Shown here one piece after another: positions 1 through 6,030 of a stretch of DNA of 12,265 nucleotides. A program made the position numbers and the translations under genes. The stretch comes from Anaerolineae bacterium (GTDB lineage Bacteria > Chloroflexota > Anaerolineae > Aggregatilineales > Phototrophicaceae). How positions within the stretch are numbered: the first letter of the stretch is position 1; every line of letters starts with the position of its first letter. The stretch lies in NCBI GenBank assembly GCA_020848855.1, contig JADLHH010000631.1:1-12265 (forward strand), read 5' to 3'. Under the pieces are notes generated by a model, which made no database searches, had not been told where the DNA came from, and was given only the letters and a program-made list of their open reading frames with translations.

Positions 1-13
1 CAGTACCCGTTTG

Positions 14-19
14 AAGGAG
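14..19 (+). promoter_or_regulatory. Ribosome binding site that fixes the start at 26
   Basis: AAGGAG lies six bases before the ATG at 26. It would be part of the coding region if the upstream TTG were used, so it supports the shorter form that begins directly with the signal peptide. Confidence 0.7.
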
Positions 20-25
20 ATAGTG

Positions 26-1249
26 ATGCGAAAAACCCTGGCATTTGCTCTCGTCTCTCTGCTTTTGATCCTCGGGCTTTTCCCTGCGGCGGCACAGAAC
101 GATGACAACGCCTTCCTGCGGATGCTGGCGCGCATCCCGGATACCGCAGGCGCGCGCGAATGGCTCACGTATGTGGATTACCGGGCGCTGATCGCCGCCC
201 GACAGGGTGCAGTCCAGGTCACGTCCTGGTCGGAATTCGAGCTGGCGAACAATTCCAACAGCGAACCCGCGCATCAGTTGATGATGGCGCTGCTCGGCGT
301 TCACGCCGGACCGCAGTTCTTCACGAATGTCTTCACTGCCGGCGCGGATATGGCAGACGTGGTGGGGTTCGACCCGTTCACGGTTGAGCGCGCCGCCGAA
401 TTCAGCCAGCCGCCGGCGATGACGACCATTCTCGAAGGCGATTTCGACCGCAACGCGGTGATCGCCGCGCACGCAGCGCGCAGCTACAGCGAAAGCCAAC
501 TGGGCGACCTGACGCTGCTGTGCGGCGCGGACGGCTGCGACAGCGGCACGATGATCAATATGCGCAATATCAACCGCGCCAACCCCTTCGGCGGCGAACT
601 CGGTCGCAGCCAGCCGGTGCTGGTCGGCGATGGTCTGGTCGCCAGTTCGCCGAGTATCAACATGCTCGAAGGGACTGCCGAAACCATCAACGGCAGCTTC
701 GACAGCCTCGCCAGTGACCCGGACTACAGCGCCGCCGCCGAAGCCCTCGGCACGGCGGGACCGGTGCTGCAAGCCTACATTTTCAACCCCGCCGACATCC
801 TGCCGCTCTCGGAAGCGCTCGCCGGCTTGACCGCAGACCCAGCCGCCGTGAAAGCGCAGCGTGCCGAACTGGCAGCGAATTTCGTCCCGGTTCCGGCGTA
901 TAACCTGATCGCCATTGGCGACGCGGCGACCGACAGCGAACAGATCGCGCTGCTCGCGCTGGTCTACACGGATCAGGCGGATGCGGAAGCCGCCGCCGCG
1001 CTGTTCCCGGCGCAGCTTACGGATTTCGAGTCATTTGCCTATCAGCGCCCGTTCAGCGACGTGCTGACCGAGCGCGGCGTCACGTCCGTCGAGGCGAGCG
1101 TATACCCCGCCAGCAGCGGGCGTTCGGTAATGGTGCTGACGCTGCGCGCGTCACTGCCGGACGCGGACACAGCATCGAGTATGGCGTTCGGGGTGCTTAT
1201 CAACGCCTTCATCCGGCGCGATGTCGGCTGGCTGGCGATGGAATTCTAG
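26..1249 (+). CDS. Secreted protein of unknown function
   Basis: I do not recognise this 407-residue protein. The N-terminus is a classical signal peptide: basic MRK, a hydrophobic stretch to about residue 20, then an AAA-Q cleavage site near residue 23. The rest is soluble and rich in Ala, Asp and Glu. It has no further membrane segment and no metal-binding or catalytic motif that I can name. The only obvious cysteine pair, CGADGC at about residues 166 and 171, could form a disulfide after export. The ATG at 26 is preferred over the in-frame TTG at 11 and GTG at 23 because AAGGAG (14-19) lies six bases before it. The stop is six bases from the end of the convergent hydrolase gene. A family of exported Chloroflexota proteins is likely, with role unknown. 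Confidence 0.8.
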   Translation: MRKTLAFALVSLLLILGLFPAAAQNDDNAFLRMLARIPDTAGAREWLTYVDYRALIAARQGAVQVTSWSEFELANNSNSEPAHQLMMALLGVHAGPQFFTNVFTAGADMADVVGFDPFTVERAAEFSQPPAMTTILEGDFDRNAVIAAHAARSYSESQLGDLTLLCGADGCDSGTMINMRNINRANPFGGELGRSQPVLVGDGLVASSPSINMLEGTAETINGSFDSLASDPDYSAAAEALGTAGPVLQAYIFNPADILPLSEALAGLTADPAAVKAQRAELAANFVPVPAYNLIAIGDAATDSEQIALLALVYTDQADAEAAAALFPAQLTDFESFAYQRPFSDVLTERGVTSVEASVYPASSGRSVMVLTLRASLPDADTASSMAFGVLINAFIRRDVGWLAMEF

Positions 1250-1255
1250 CCCTCA

Positions 1256-2083
1256 TCAGGACGATTCCAGCACCAACTGCCCGACCAGAAAACGGATGCG
1301 GTCGGCACGAATCGCCGGAGCATCCATCGCGTGTTCGGATTCGTAGACGTGGAGTTCCTTCGGGTCGGACGCGGCATTGTAAAACGCCAGAAAATCGTCC
1401 TGCGGCGTGTAAAAATCCCGGCTGCCGAACTGAAACTGGATGGCGGCGGGGGCAGTCTGGGCGACGAAGCGCGCCGGGGCAAGCGCTTCCATCCGCGCCT
1501 TGTAGTCGTCCAGACCGGGCTGCTCAGGCGGAACACCGAACAGCATCCAGCGGTTGAAACTCGACGCCCCGGCGATGAATACATACGCCTGCACGCGGTC
1601 TTCGACGGCGGACAGCAGCGAGCCGTACATCGCGCCGAAGTCGTGCCCGACGTACGCGACGCGCGCCGGATCGACGTTCGGCTGCGCCAGCAGCACGTCC
1701 AGCCCGCGCCGCAGCTCGATCACGGTGCGGATAGCGTCGTCGTAGTCGGTGTCGAGCGAGCGCCCGTGACGATACCAGCCCGGCGCTGCCCACATCGTCT
1801 CGACCAGCAGCGCTTCAACGCCATACTGCTGCGCCATCCACACCGCTTCGTCGACGAACTGCGTGCGGTTGGAATTCGGTGCGCCATCTTCGAGCCAGTG
1901 GACGTACAGGATGGCGGGGTGCGGCGCGCTGCCGGGCGGGACGACCCGGTAAGCGGCAATCGCATCGCCGGTGGCGGGGCTGGGATAGCGAATATCGCGC
2001 ACCGACACGTCGCCGCGCGTTTCCGAGGCGACTTCGGTCACGTCCAGCGGAGCGGATTGATCGTAAGCGAATAACGTCTGCAT
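1256..2083 (-). CDS. Dienelactone-hydrolase-like alpha/beta hydrolase
   Basis: This 275-residue alpha/beta hydrolase resembles the dienelactone hydrolase/acetyl xylan esterase group. The strand before the nucleophile elbow ends in VGHDFGAMYG (about residues 145-154). The nucleophile position therefore holds Asp148 instead of the Ser or Cys usual in this group. The likely acid is Asp223 in SRDFYTP and the base His251 in SEHAM. The substrate cannot be told from sequence. The ATG at 2083 has GAGG eight bases upstream (2092-2095). However, the frame stays open upstream to a TAG at 2104-2102 and, beyond that codon, encodes a signal peptide (2158-2105). The present gene may thus be the cytoplasmic remainder, or an alternative product, of a secreted enzyme. 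The divergent CGNR regulator probably controls it. It converges on the secreted-protein gene with a six-base gap. Confidence 0.85.
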   Translation of the reverse strand: MQTLFAYDQSAPLDVTEVASETRGDVSVRDIRYPSPATGDAIAAYRVVPPGSAPHPAILYVHWLEDGAPNSNRTQFVDEAVWMAQQYGVEALLVETMWAAPGWYRHGRSLDTDYDDAIRTVIELRRGLDVLLAQPNVDPARVAYVGHDFGAMYGSLLSAVEDRVQAYVFIAGASSFNRWMLFGVPPEQPGLDDYKARMEALAPARFVAQTAPAAIQFQFGSRDFYTPQDDFLAFYNAASDPKELHVYESEHAMDAPAIRADRIRFLVGQLVLESS

Positions 2084-2101
2084 ATCGGAAACCTCGGCGT
2101 C

Positions 2102-2158
2102 CTAAGCGAAAACGGATATTGAAAAGAGGAGAAGCAGCAAACTGGCGATAGTTTTCAT
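2102..2158 (-). pseudogene. Signal-peptide ORF, in frame with the hydrolase but closed by TAG
   Basis: The 18-residue peptide MKTIASLLLLLFSISVFA has a Lys, a Leu-rich core and a VFA end, which together match a complete signal peptide up to its cleavage site. It ends at TAG (2104-2102). Six sense codons later (DAEVSD), in the same frame, comes the ATG of the hydrolase. A single CAG-to-TAG change would explain the layout, giving SVFA-QDAEV at the junction. An AGGA lies a few bases before the ATG at 2158. Alternatives are a sequencing error, a real leader peptide with reinitiation at 2083, or stop readthrough. The reading frame and peptide are seen directly; the nonsense mutation is inferred. 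Confidence 0.6.
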
Positions 2159-2178
2159 GGCGTCCTGTCCACAGCCTT

Positions 2179-2206
2179 ATACCGGTATAAGTACTTATAC
2201 CGGTAT
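2179..2206. promoter_or_regulatory. 28-bp perfect palindrome, candidate operator of the divergon
   Basis: The sequence 2179-2206 equals its own reverse complement, with the axis between 2192 and 2193. It is built from two copies of ATACCGGTAT, itself a palindrome, at 2179-2188 and 2197-2206. The 13-base unit CTTATACCGGTAT repeats exactly 18 bases apart (2176 and 2194). The TATAAG hexamers in it could act as -10 elements for the minus strand. It lies 20 bases upstream of the signal-peptide ATG at 2158 and about 90 bases upstream of the divergent regulator. This is the arrangement expected for an operator that binds two dimers of a repressor. The neighbouring CGNR protein is the obvious but unproven binder. 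Confidence 0.6.
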
Positions 2207-2231
2207 GCAAAGGTTCAGCAGCAGACAGGAT

Positions 2232-2261
2232 TTGTTGCGCCGTCACGAAGGGCTGTACAAT
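2232..2261 (+). promoter_or_regulatory. Candidate promoter of the CGNR regulator gene
   Basis: TTGTTG (2232-2237) and TACAAT (2256-2261) are separated by 18 bases, a fair match to a housekeeping promoter. Transcription would begin near 2268, giving a leader of about 25 bases without a strong Shine-Dalgarno sequence. Confidence 0.4.
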
Positions 2262-2293
2262 AAGGCGCAGGACATTCGTAACCAAGAACAACG

Positions 2294-2902
2294 ATGACGC
2301 TCGAAACCTATCACTTCCCGGCGCGGCTGGGGGGAACCGTCTTTTTCGACTTCACGAATACTATCGAGTTCCGCGACAGCGAGCGGTGCGTCGAGGCGCT
2401 GCACAGTTACCAGCATCTGCTGGCGTGGTGCCGCCAGACCGGGCTGGTGAGCGACTGGGACGGCGCCCGCTGCGAAACGCTGGCGACAGCGCATCCGGCG
2501 CAAGCCGACGCCGCGTTTCGGGCGGCGCTCGACCTGCGCGACGCGCTGTACCGCATCTTCACGACGATCATCGACGGCGAGCCGCCACCCGCTGACGATC
2601 TCGCCCGGCTGAACGGCGCGTTCGCCCGTGTGACACGGCGCGTCGAAGCGAATGGCGAAGAATTCAGATGGGTGTGGGCGTTCGGGGACGATCTACGCGA
2701 CATCCTCGCGCCGGTCGCGTGGGAAGCCGCCGACTTTCTGACGAGCGATCAGCTTCAGTGGGTGCGCCAGTGCCCGAACTGCGGCTGGTTGTTCGTGGAT
2801 ACCAGCCGCAACCACAGCCGCCGCTGGTGCAGCATGGACGTGTGCGGCAGTCAGGTGAAGTCGCGCCGGCAGTACGAGCGGCGCAGGACGGCAAAAGCCT
2901 AG
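2294..2902 (+). CDS. ABATE domain / CGNR-type zinc-finger regulator
   Basis: The 202-residue protein has the two-part build of the ABATE/CGNR family. The N-terminal ligand-binding-like ABATE domain (about 1-150) starts with the typical FDFTNTI segment. The C-terminal zinc finger (about 155-195) has CPNC (160, 163), WLFVDTSRNHSRRWCSM and Cys184, giving four cysteine ligands. The signature that names the family reads CGSQ here instead of CGNR (184-187), with the basic tail KSRRQYERRR kept. Family members are thought to be transcription regulators. The divergent position opposite a hydrolase with a palindrome between fits a local regulator. The ATG at 2294 has no clear Shine-Dalgarno sequence. 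The stop overlaps that of the convergent esterase by four bases. Family is secure, target inferred. Confidence 0.88.
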   Translation: MTLETYHFPARLGGTVFFDFTNTIEFRDSERCVEALHSYQHLLAWCRQTGLVSDWDGARCETLATAHPAQADAAFRAALDLRDALYRIFTTIIDGEPPPADDLARLNGAFARVTRRVEANGEEFRWVWAFGDDLRDILAPVAWEAADFLTSDQLQWVRQCPNCGWLFVDTSRNHSRRWCSMDVCGSQVKSRRQYERRRTAKA

Positions 2903-4614
2903 CGAGCAGAAATTACCGGCAGCACCAGCGCCGACGGATGCTCGCGGTCGCGGTAGACCGACTGGTGTGCGGCGCACATCGCCGTTCCGGTCGCGAGCGG
3001 CTCGCCCGTGCCCAGGTTTCGGCTCCAGCGCGGGTGCGCCCCGCTCGACACCAACACTTGTAGACGATGCCCCTTCAGGAAGCGGTGCGCCGTCGCCCAC
3101 AGATCGACCTCGATGCGCAGCGTGCCGTCGGGCTGCAGCTCGCCCTTCCCCGGCTGGACGCGGAACAGCCCGTCGCAGATGTTGACCGATCTCCCATTGG
3201 GATACACGTCGCAGACACGTCCGAAAAAGTCGGTGTAGGCGCAGCTTGACCGGACGTACAGTTCCAGCCGCACCGCGCCGATGATTTCGAGGTCTTCATG
3301 CAGCACGTCGCCGGTGTAGGTCAGCACGTCGGGGCGCGACACAAGCGCCCGGTTGTCGCGCTGACCGCCAAGCAGCCCGAACTGCGTCCCGCCGACAGCC
3401 GGCGTCGGCTCGGCGGGGTCATAGGTGTAGCGGTCGCAGCGGTCGGCGTCGGTCGGCGCATCGGGGGACAGCGGCTCGCCCAGGTAGTAGCGCACGGCGG
3501 TCGAGCGCGGCGGATACGCGTCGTAGTCGCGCCACTCGTTCGCGCCCATCACGAACAGGCGCACCGGTTTATCGCGCAGGCGGCTGCGGTCGCCCTTCAA
3601 GCGGGCGTCGTACCAGTCGATGCCTTCCTGCGCGGCGACCACCAGCGCGCGCGGGTCGAGGTGTGTCCACGAGCCGAGCGTCAGGTACGGGGCGCGCCCC
3701 GCCGCCCTGAGCCGGGCATAATCTTCGAGCATCGTCCGCAGGAAGAAATCGTACCAGCCGCCAACCAGATGCGCGGGCGCCTGCACGTCTTCCAGCCGCA
3801 CGTCGTCGAGCGCTTCACGCCACAGCGCGTCACCGGGGTCGGTGTGCTCCAGCCAGGTGCGGTAGAACGGCACGTCTTCGCCGAGCGCCGTCGAATCACA
3901 CTCGCGCAGCGGCAGATGATCGAAGGCGGGCTTCACGGTGCGCTCCAACTGCGCCATCATGAGCATGGTCTGGTGCGGGCGCTGGCGGATGTTGCGGTCG
4001 AAGCCCTGAAACACGCCCAGCCAGCTTATGACCAAGCCGAGGTCGAAGGCGTCGTCGGGGTACAGGATGCGGTGCAGGTTGGTTCCGGTGACAGTGGGAA
4101 CCAGCGCTTTGACATCCGGTTCGTGCACCGCCAGTGCCCACTGCACCATACCGAGGTAGCTCGGTCCCCACATACCGAGGACGCCGTTGTACCATAGCTG
4201 CCGCCGCAGCCACGCCAGCGTCGCCTGACCGTCGGCTTTCTCGCACAGGTACGGGTCGAACGTGCCGCCGGACTCGAAGCGCCCGCGCGTATCCTGCACG
4301 ATGACGTGGTAGCCGCGCTCGGCAAAGCGCCGGGCGACGAACGCCAGCATCAAGCCGAAGCCGCCGAAGCGCTCACTGCGCCCATAGGGCGAACGGATGA
4401 GGATGGTCGGGTACGTGCCGGGCAGCGCCGGGGCGTAGTGGTCGGCTGCCAGCGTGACGCCGTCGGACATGGGCACGCGCAGCCCGCACTCGACGGCAAC
4501 GCGATTGCCGACCGGCGAGAGGCGAAACACGAACGCATAGACCCGGCGGCGCAGGCGGTAGAGAATGGCGATGATCGCGCCGAGGATGAGCAGCAATCGC
4601 GCGATTTTCCGCAC
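2899..4614 (-). CDS. CocE/NonD family hydrolase, membrane anchored
   Basis: This 571-residue serine hydrolase belongs to the CocE/X-Pro dipeptidyl-peptidase (S15) family. Residues about 5-30 form one hydrophobic segment flanked by Arg, probably an N-terminal anchor. The catalytic domain has the oxyanion Tyr in RSPYGR (about 77), QDTRGRFES, the nucleophile Ser152 in GPSYLG, the acid Asp289 in GGWYDFF and the base His318 in GSWTH, so the triad is complete. The C-terminal PepX_C jelly roll (about 370-571) includes the VDLWATAHRFLKGHRLQV stretch. Characterised relatives cleave esters or acyl-proline and acyl-amide bonds; the substrate here is unknown. GTG at 4614 is chosen because AGGAGG lies ten bases upstream. 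The longer TTG start at 4650 would fall inside the TATAAT box. The gene ends overlapping the CGNR gene tail to tail. Confidence 0.93.
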   Translation of the reverse strand: MRKIARLLLILGAIIAILYRLRRRVYAFVFRLSPVGNRVAVECGLRVPMSDGVTLAADHYAPALPGTYPTILIRSPYGRSERFGGFGLMLAFVARRFAERGYHVIVQDTRGRFESGGTFDPYLCEKADGQATLAWLRRQLWYNGVLGMWGPSYLGMVQWALAVHEPDVKALVPTVTGTNLHRILYPDDAFDLGLVISWLGVFQGFDRNIRQRPHQTMLMMAQLERTVKPAFDHLPLRECDSTALGEDVPFYRTWLEHTDPGDALWREALDDVRLEDVQAPAHLVGGWYDFFLRTMLEDYARLRAAGRAPYLTLGSWTHLDPRALVVAAQEGIDWYDARLKGDRSRLRDKPVRLFVMGANEWRDYDAYPPRSTAVRYYLGEPLSPDAPTDADRCDRYTYDPAEPTPAVGGTQFGLLGGQRDNRALVSRPDVLTYTGDVLHEDLEIIGAVRLELYVRSSCAYTDFFGRVCDVYPNGRSVNICDGLFRVQPGKGELQPDGTLRIEVDLWATAHRFLKGHRLQVLVSSGAHPRWSRNLGTGEPLATGTAMCAAHQSVYRDREHPSALVLPVISAR

Positions 4615-4624
4615 GGCGTCAGAG

Positions 4625-4630
4625 CCTCCT
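4625..4630 (-). promoter_or_regulatory. Ribosome binding site of the CocE-family gene
   Basis: The minus strand reads AGGAGG here, ten bases before the GTG at 4614. This full-strength site decides for the 571-residue form over one starting at the upstream TTG. Confidence 0.75.
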
Positions 4631-4649
4631 GTGTCGTTCAACGACCGCA

Positions 4650-4655
4650 ATTATA
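4650..4655 (-). promoter_or_regulatory. Candidate -10 box of the CocE-family gene
   Basis: The minus strand reads TATAAT at 4655-4650, a perfect -10 hexamer. Transcription would start near 4643 and include the AGGAGG site. I see no good -35 hexamer at 16-18 bases. Confidence 0.45.
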
Positions 4656-4739
4656 GCCTGACCACCCCCGAAAGTCGCGCCGTGCGGCAGAGGCGCGCCA
4701 GAAATGTGCGAACCGGTGCGATGGAGGATTATGACGGAA

Positions 4740-4908
4740 GTCACATGTTCTACAGACAGGCATCACTTGGTGAAATGGGTGAGCCGACCTACCCTAAGAG
4801 GAGAAAGATTTGTCCGAACGGACAAACACCGCTGCGGCTGCAAGCAGAGCCGAATCCTAAACCTGAAGGTTCCTCAACCCTGAAACGCTCTCGCAGGGTT
4901 AGACCCCA
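4740..4908 (+). ncRNA. Candidate structured RNA before hemC, class unknown
   Basis: This stretch has no convincing coding frame but carries a row of stems on the plus strand. They are TTTGTCC-GAAC-GGACAAA (4809-4826), CGGCT/AGCCG (4835-4852), AACC-TGAA-GGTT (4860-4871) and AACCCTG/CAGGGTT (4876-4900); a weaker GGGTG/TACCC pair lies near 4778-4795. A strong intrinsic terminator follows at once. Together they look like a discrete transcript or a riboregulator that ends before hemC. I compared it from memory with tRNA, tmRNA, SRP, 6S, RNase P and the TPP, FMN, cobalamin, glycine, SAM and c-di-AMP riboswitches, and found none of their conserved cores. The 5' end is uncertain. Confidence 0.4.
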
Positions 4909-4948
4909 GCGCGCCGCGAAACCGAGCACTTCGCGGCGCGCACTTTTT
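4909..4948 (+). terminator. Intrinsic terminator upstream of hemC
   Basis: A perfect 12-bp stem (4909-4920 with 4930-4941, GCGCGCCGCGAA and its complement) encloses a nine-base loop. It is followed by AC and five T residues (4944-4948). This is a textbook rho-independent terminator on the plus strand. No protein gene ends just upstream on that strand, so it must terminate the structured transcript before it. Confidence 0.8.
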
Positions 4949-4971
4949 ATCCCCCCAATCCACGCCGCCCC

Positions 4972-5000
4972 TTCGATATCCCGGCGAAAGCTGCTATGAT
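4972..5000 (+). promoter_or_regulatory. Candidate hemC promoter
   Basis: TATGAT (4995-5000) is a good -10 box with a poor -35 (TTCGAT, 4972-4977) at 17 bases. It sits between the terminator and the hemC start, so hemC would have its own leader of about 95 bases. Confidence 0.35.
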
Positions 5001-5039
5001 CGGCGGCGAATACGACTTTCCCTGAGACGGGTTGAAACC

Positions 5040-5108
5040 ATGCCGACCTTGATGCGCCAGTCGCATAACATGCGCCAGCCGCACCGATGGACACAGCCCG
5101 ATGCCTGA
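5040..5108 (+). CDS. Possible 22-residue upstream ORF overlapping the hemC start
   Basis: An ATG at 5040 opens a 22-codon frame that stops at TGA (5106-5108), overlapping the hemC ATG (5101) by eight bases in another frame. The peptide is rich in Arg, Gln and His. ATGCGCCAG occurs twice within it (5052-5060 and 5070-5078). hemC lacks a clear Shine-Dalgarno sequence, so coupled translation from this ORF is conceivable. It could equally be chance. Confidence 0.25.
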   Translation: MPTLMRQSHNMRQPHRWTQPDA

Positions 5109-6030
5109 TTCGCGCACCATTCGCATCGGCACGCGCGGCTCGGCGCTAGCGCGCTGGCAGACGGAACACGTCGCCGCGCTGCTGCGCGCGGCGCACCCCG
5201 CCCTCGAAATCGCGGTCGAAATCCTCACGACGCAGGGCGACCGAATGCTCGACCAGCCGCTGGCACAGCTCGGCGGCAAGGGCGCGTTCACGGCGGAACT
5301 GGAAGCAGCACTGCGCGGCGGCGCGATCGACTTTGCCGTCCACAGCCTGAAAGACCTGCCAACCGATTTACCCGACGGATTGATCATCGGGGCGATCCCC
5401 GAACGCGCAAACCCATCTGACGTGCTGGTGAGCCGCGACAGCTTCACGCTGGCGACCCTGCCGCGCGGCGCGACCATCGGCTCCGGCAGCATCCGGCGCG
5501 CCGCGCAGCTTCTGCACCTGCTCCCGCACCTGAACATCGTCGACATTCGCGGAAATGTCGATACCCGCATCCGCAAAGCGCACGATCCTGAAAGCGAATT
5601 CGATGCCATCGTGCTGGCATATGCCGGGCTGGAACGCCTCGGCAGGCTCGATGTCATCAGCCAGCGGCTCAGCCTGGACGAGATGATGCCCGCGCCCGGT
5701 CAGGGAGCGCTCGCCGTCCAGTGCCGGGATGAAGCCGCCGCGCGCGCCCTGCTCGCGCCGATTCAGCACGCGCCGAGCGCCGCCGCCGTCACTGCCGAGC
5801 GCGCGTTTCTGACCGGGCTGAGGAGCGGCTGTACACTGCCGGTCGCGGCGTATGCCGAAGTCGTAGGCGACCGGGTGCTGCTGCGCGGGCGCGTCAACTC
5901 GGCGGACGGCGCGCAGCAGATCGACGTGAGCCTGTCGAGCGGCGTCGACGATGCCGAGCCGCTCGGCTACCGGCTGGCAGACGAAGCGCTGGCACGCGGG
6001 GCGGCTGCCCTGCTGGAGTCGCCGGGATGA
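5101..6030 (+). CDS. hemC: Porphobilinogen deaminase (hydroxymethylbilane synthase)
   Basis: This 309-residue enzyme joins four porphobilinogen molecules into hydroxymethylbilane in the cytoplasm. All signature stretches are present in order: GTRGSALA (10-17), KGAFT (60-64), AVHSLKDLPT with the catalytic Asp85, GSGSIRRAAQL (127-137), DIRGNVDTR (148-156), PAPGQGALAVQ (197-207), and Cys244 in RSGCTLPVAAYA, which carries the dipyrromethane cofactor. Length is normal for the family. The ATG at 5101 puts the first beta strand (TIRIGTRGSALA) at the right place, although no strong ribosome site precedes it. The stop overlaps the hemD start in ATGA, indicating an operon with coupled translation. No other heme genes lie nearby. 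Confidence 0.97.
   Translation: MPDSRTIRIGTRGSALARWQTEHVAALLRAAHPALEIAVEILTTQGDRMLDQPLAQLGGKGAFTAELEAALRGGAIDFAVHSLKDLPTDLPDGLIIGAIPERANPSDVLVSRDSFTLATLPRGATIGSGSIRRAAQLLHLLPHLNIVDIRGNVDTRIRKAHDPESEFDAIVLAYAGLERLGRLDVISQRLSLDEMMPAPGQGALAVQCRDEAAARALLAPIQHAPSAAAVTAERAFLTGLRSGCTLPVAAYAEVVGDRVLLRGRVNSADGAQQIDVSLSSGVDDAEPLGYRLADEALARGAAALLESPG

Noticed and set aside
1331..2074. Long plus-strand frame opposite the hydrolase
   Set aside because: Arg-, Val- and Gly-rich product with no motifs; a high-GC shadow of a gene with a clear catalytic triad.
3298..4197. 299-codon plus-strand frame opposite the CocE-family gene
   Set aside because: Low-complexity Val-, His- and Arg-rich product lying over conserved S15 motifs; a shadow frame.
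4740..4908. Known riboswitch or housekeeping RNA (cobalamin, TPP, FMN, glycine, c-di-AMP, 6S, SRP, tmRNA)
   Set aside because: Fragments such as GGTGAAAT and GCCGAATCC recall some of these, but none of the full conserved cores is present by eye.
4565..4999. Plus-strand frame of 144 codons across the pre-hemC region
   Set aside because: It starts inside the esterase gene, runs through the hairpins and the terminator, and its product has no domain-like character.
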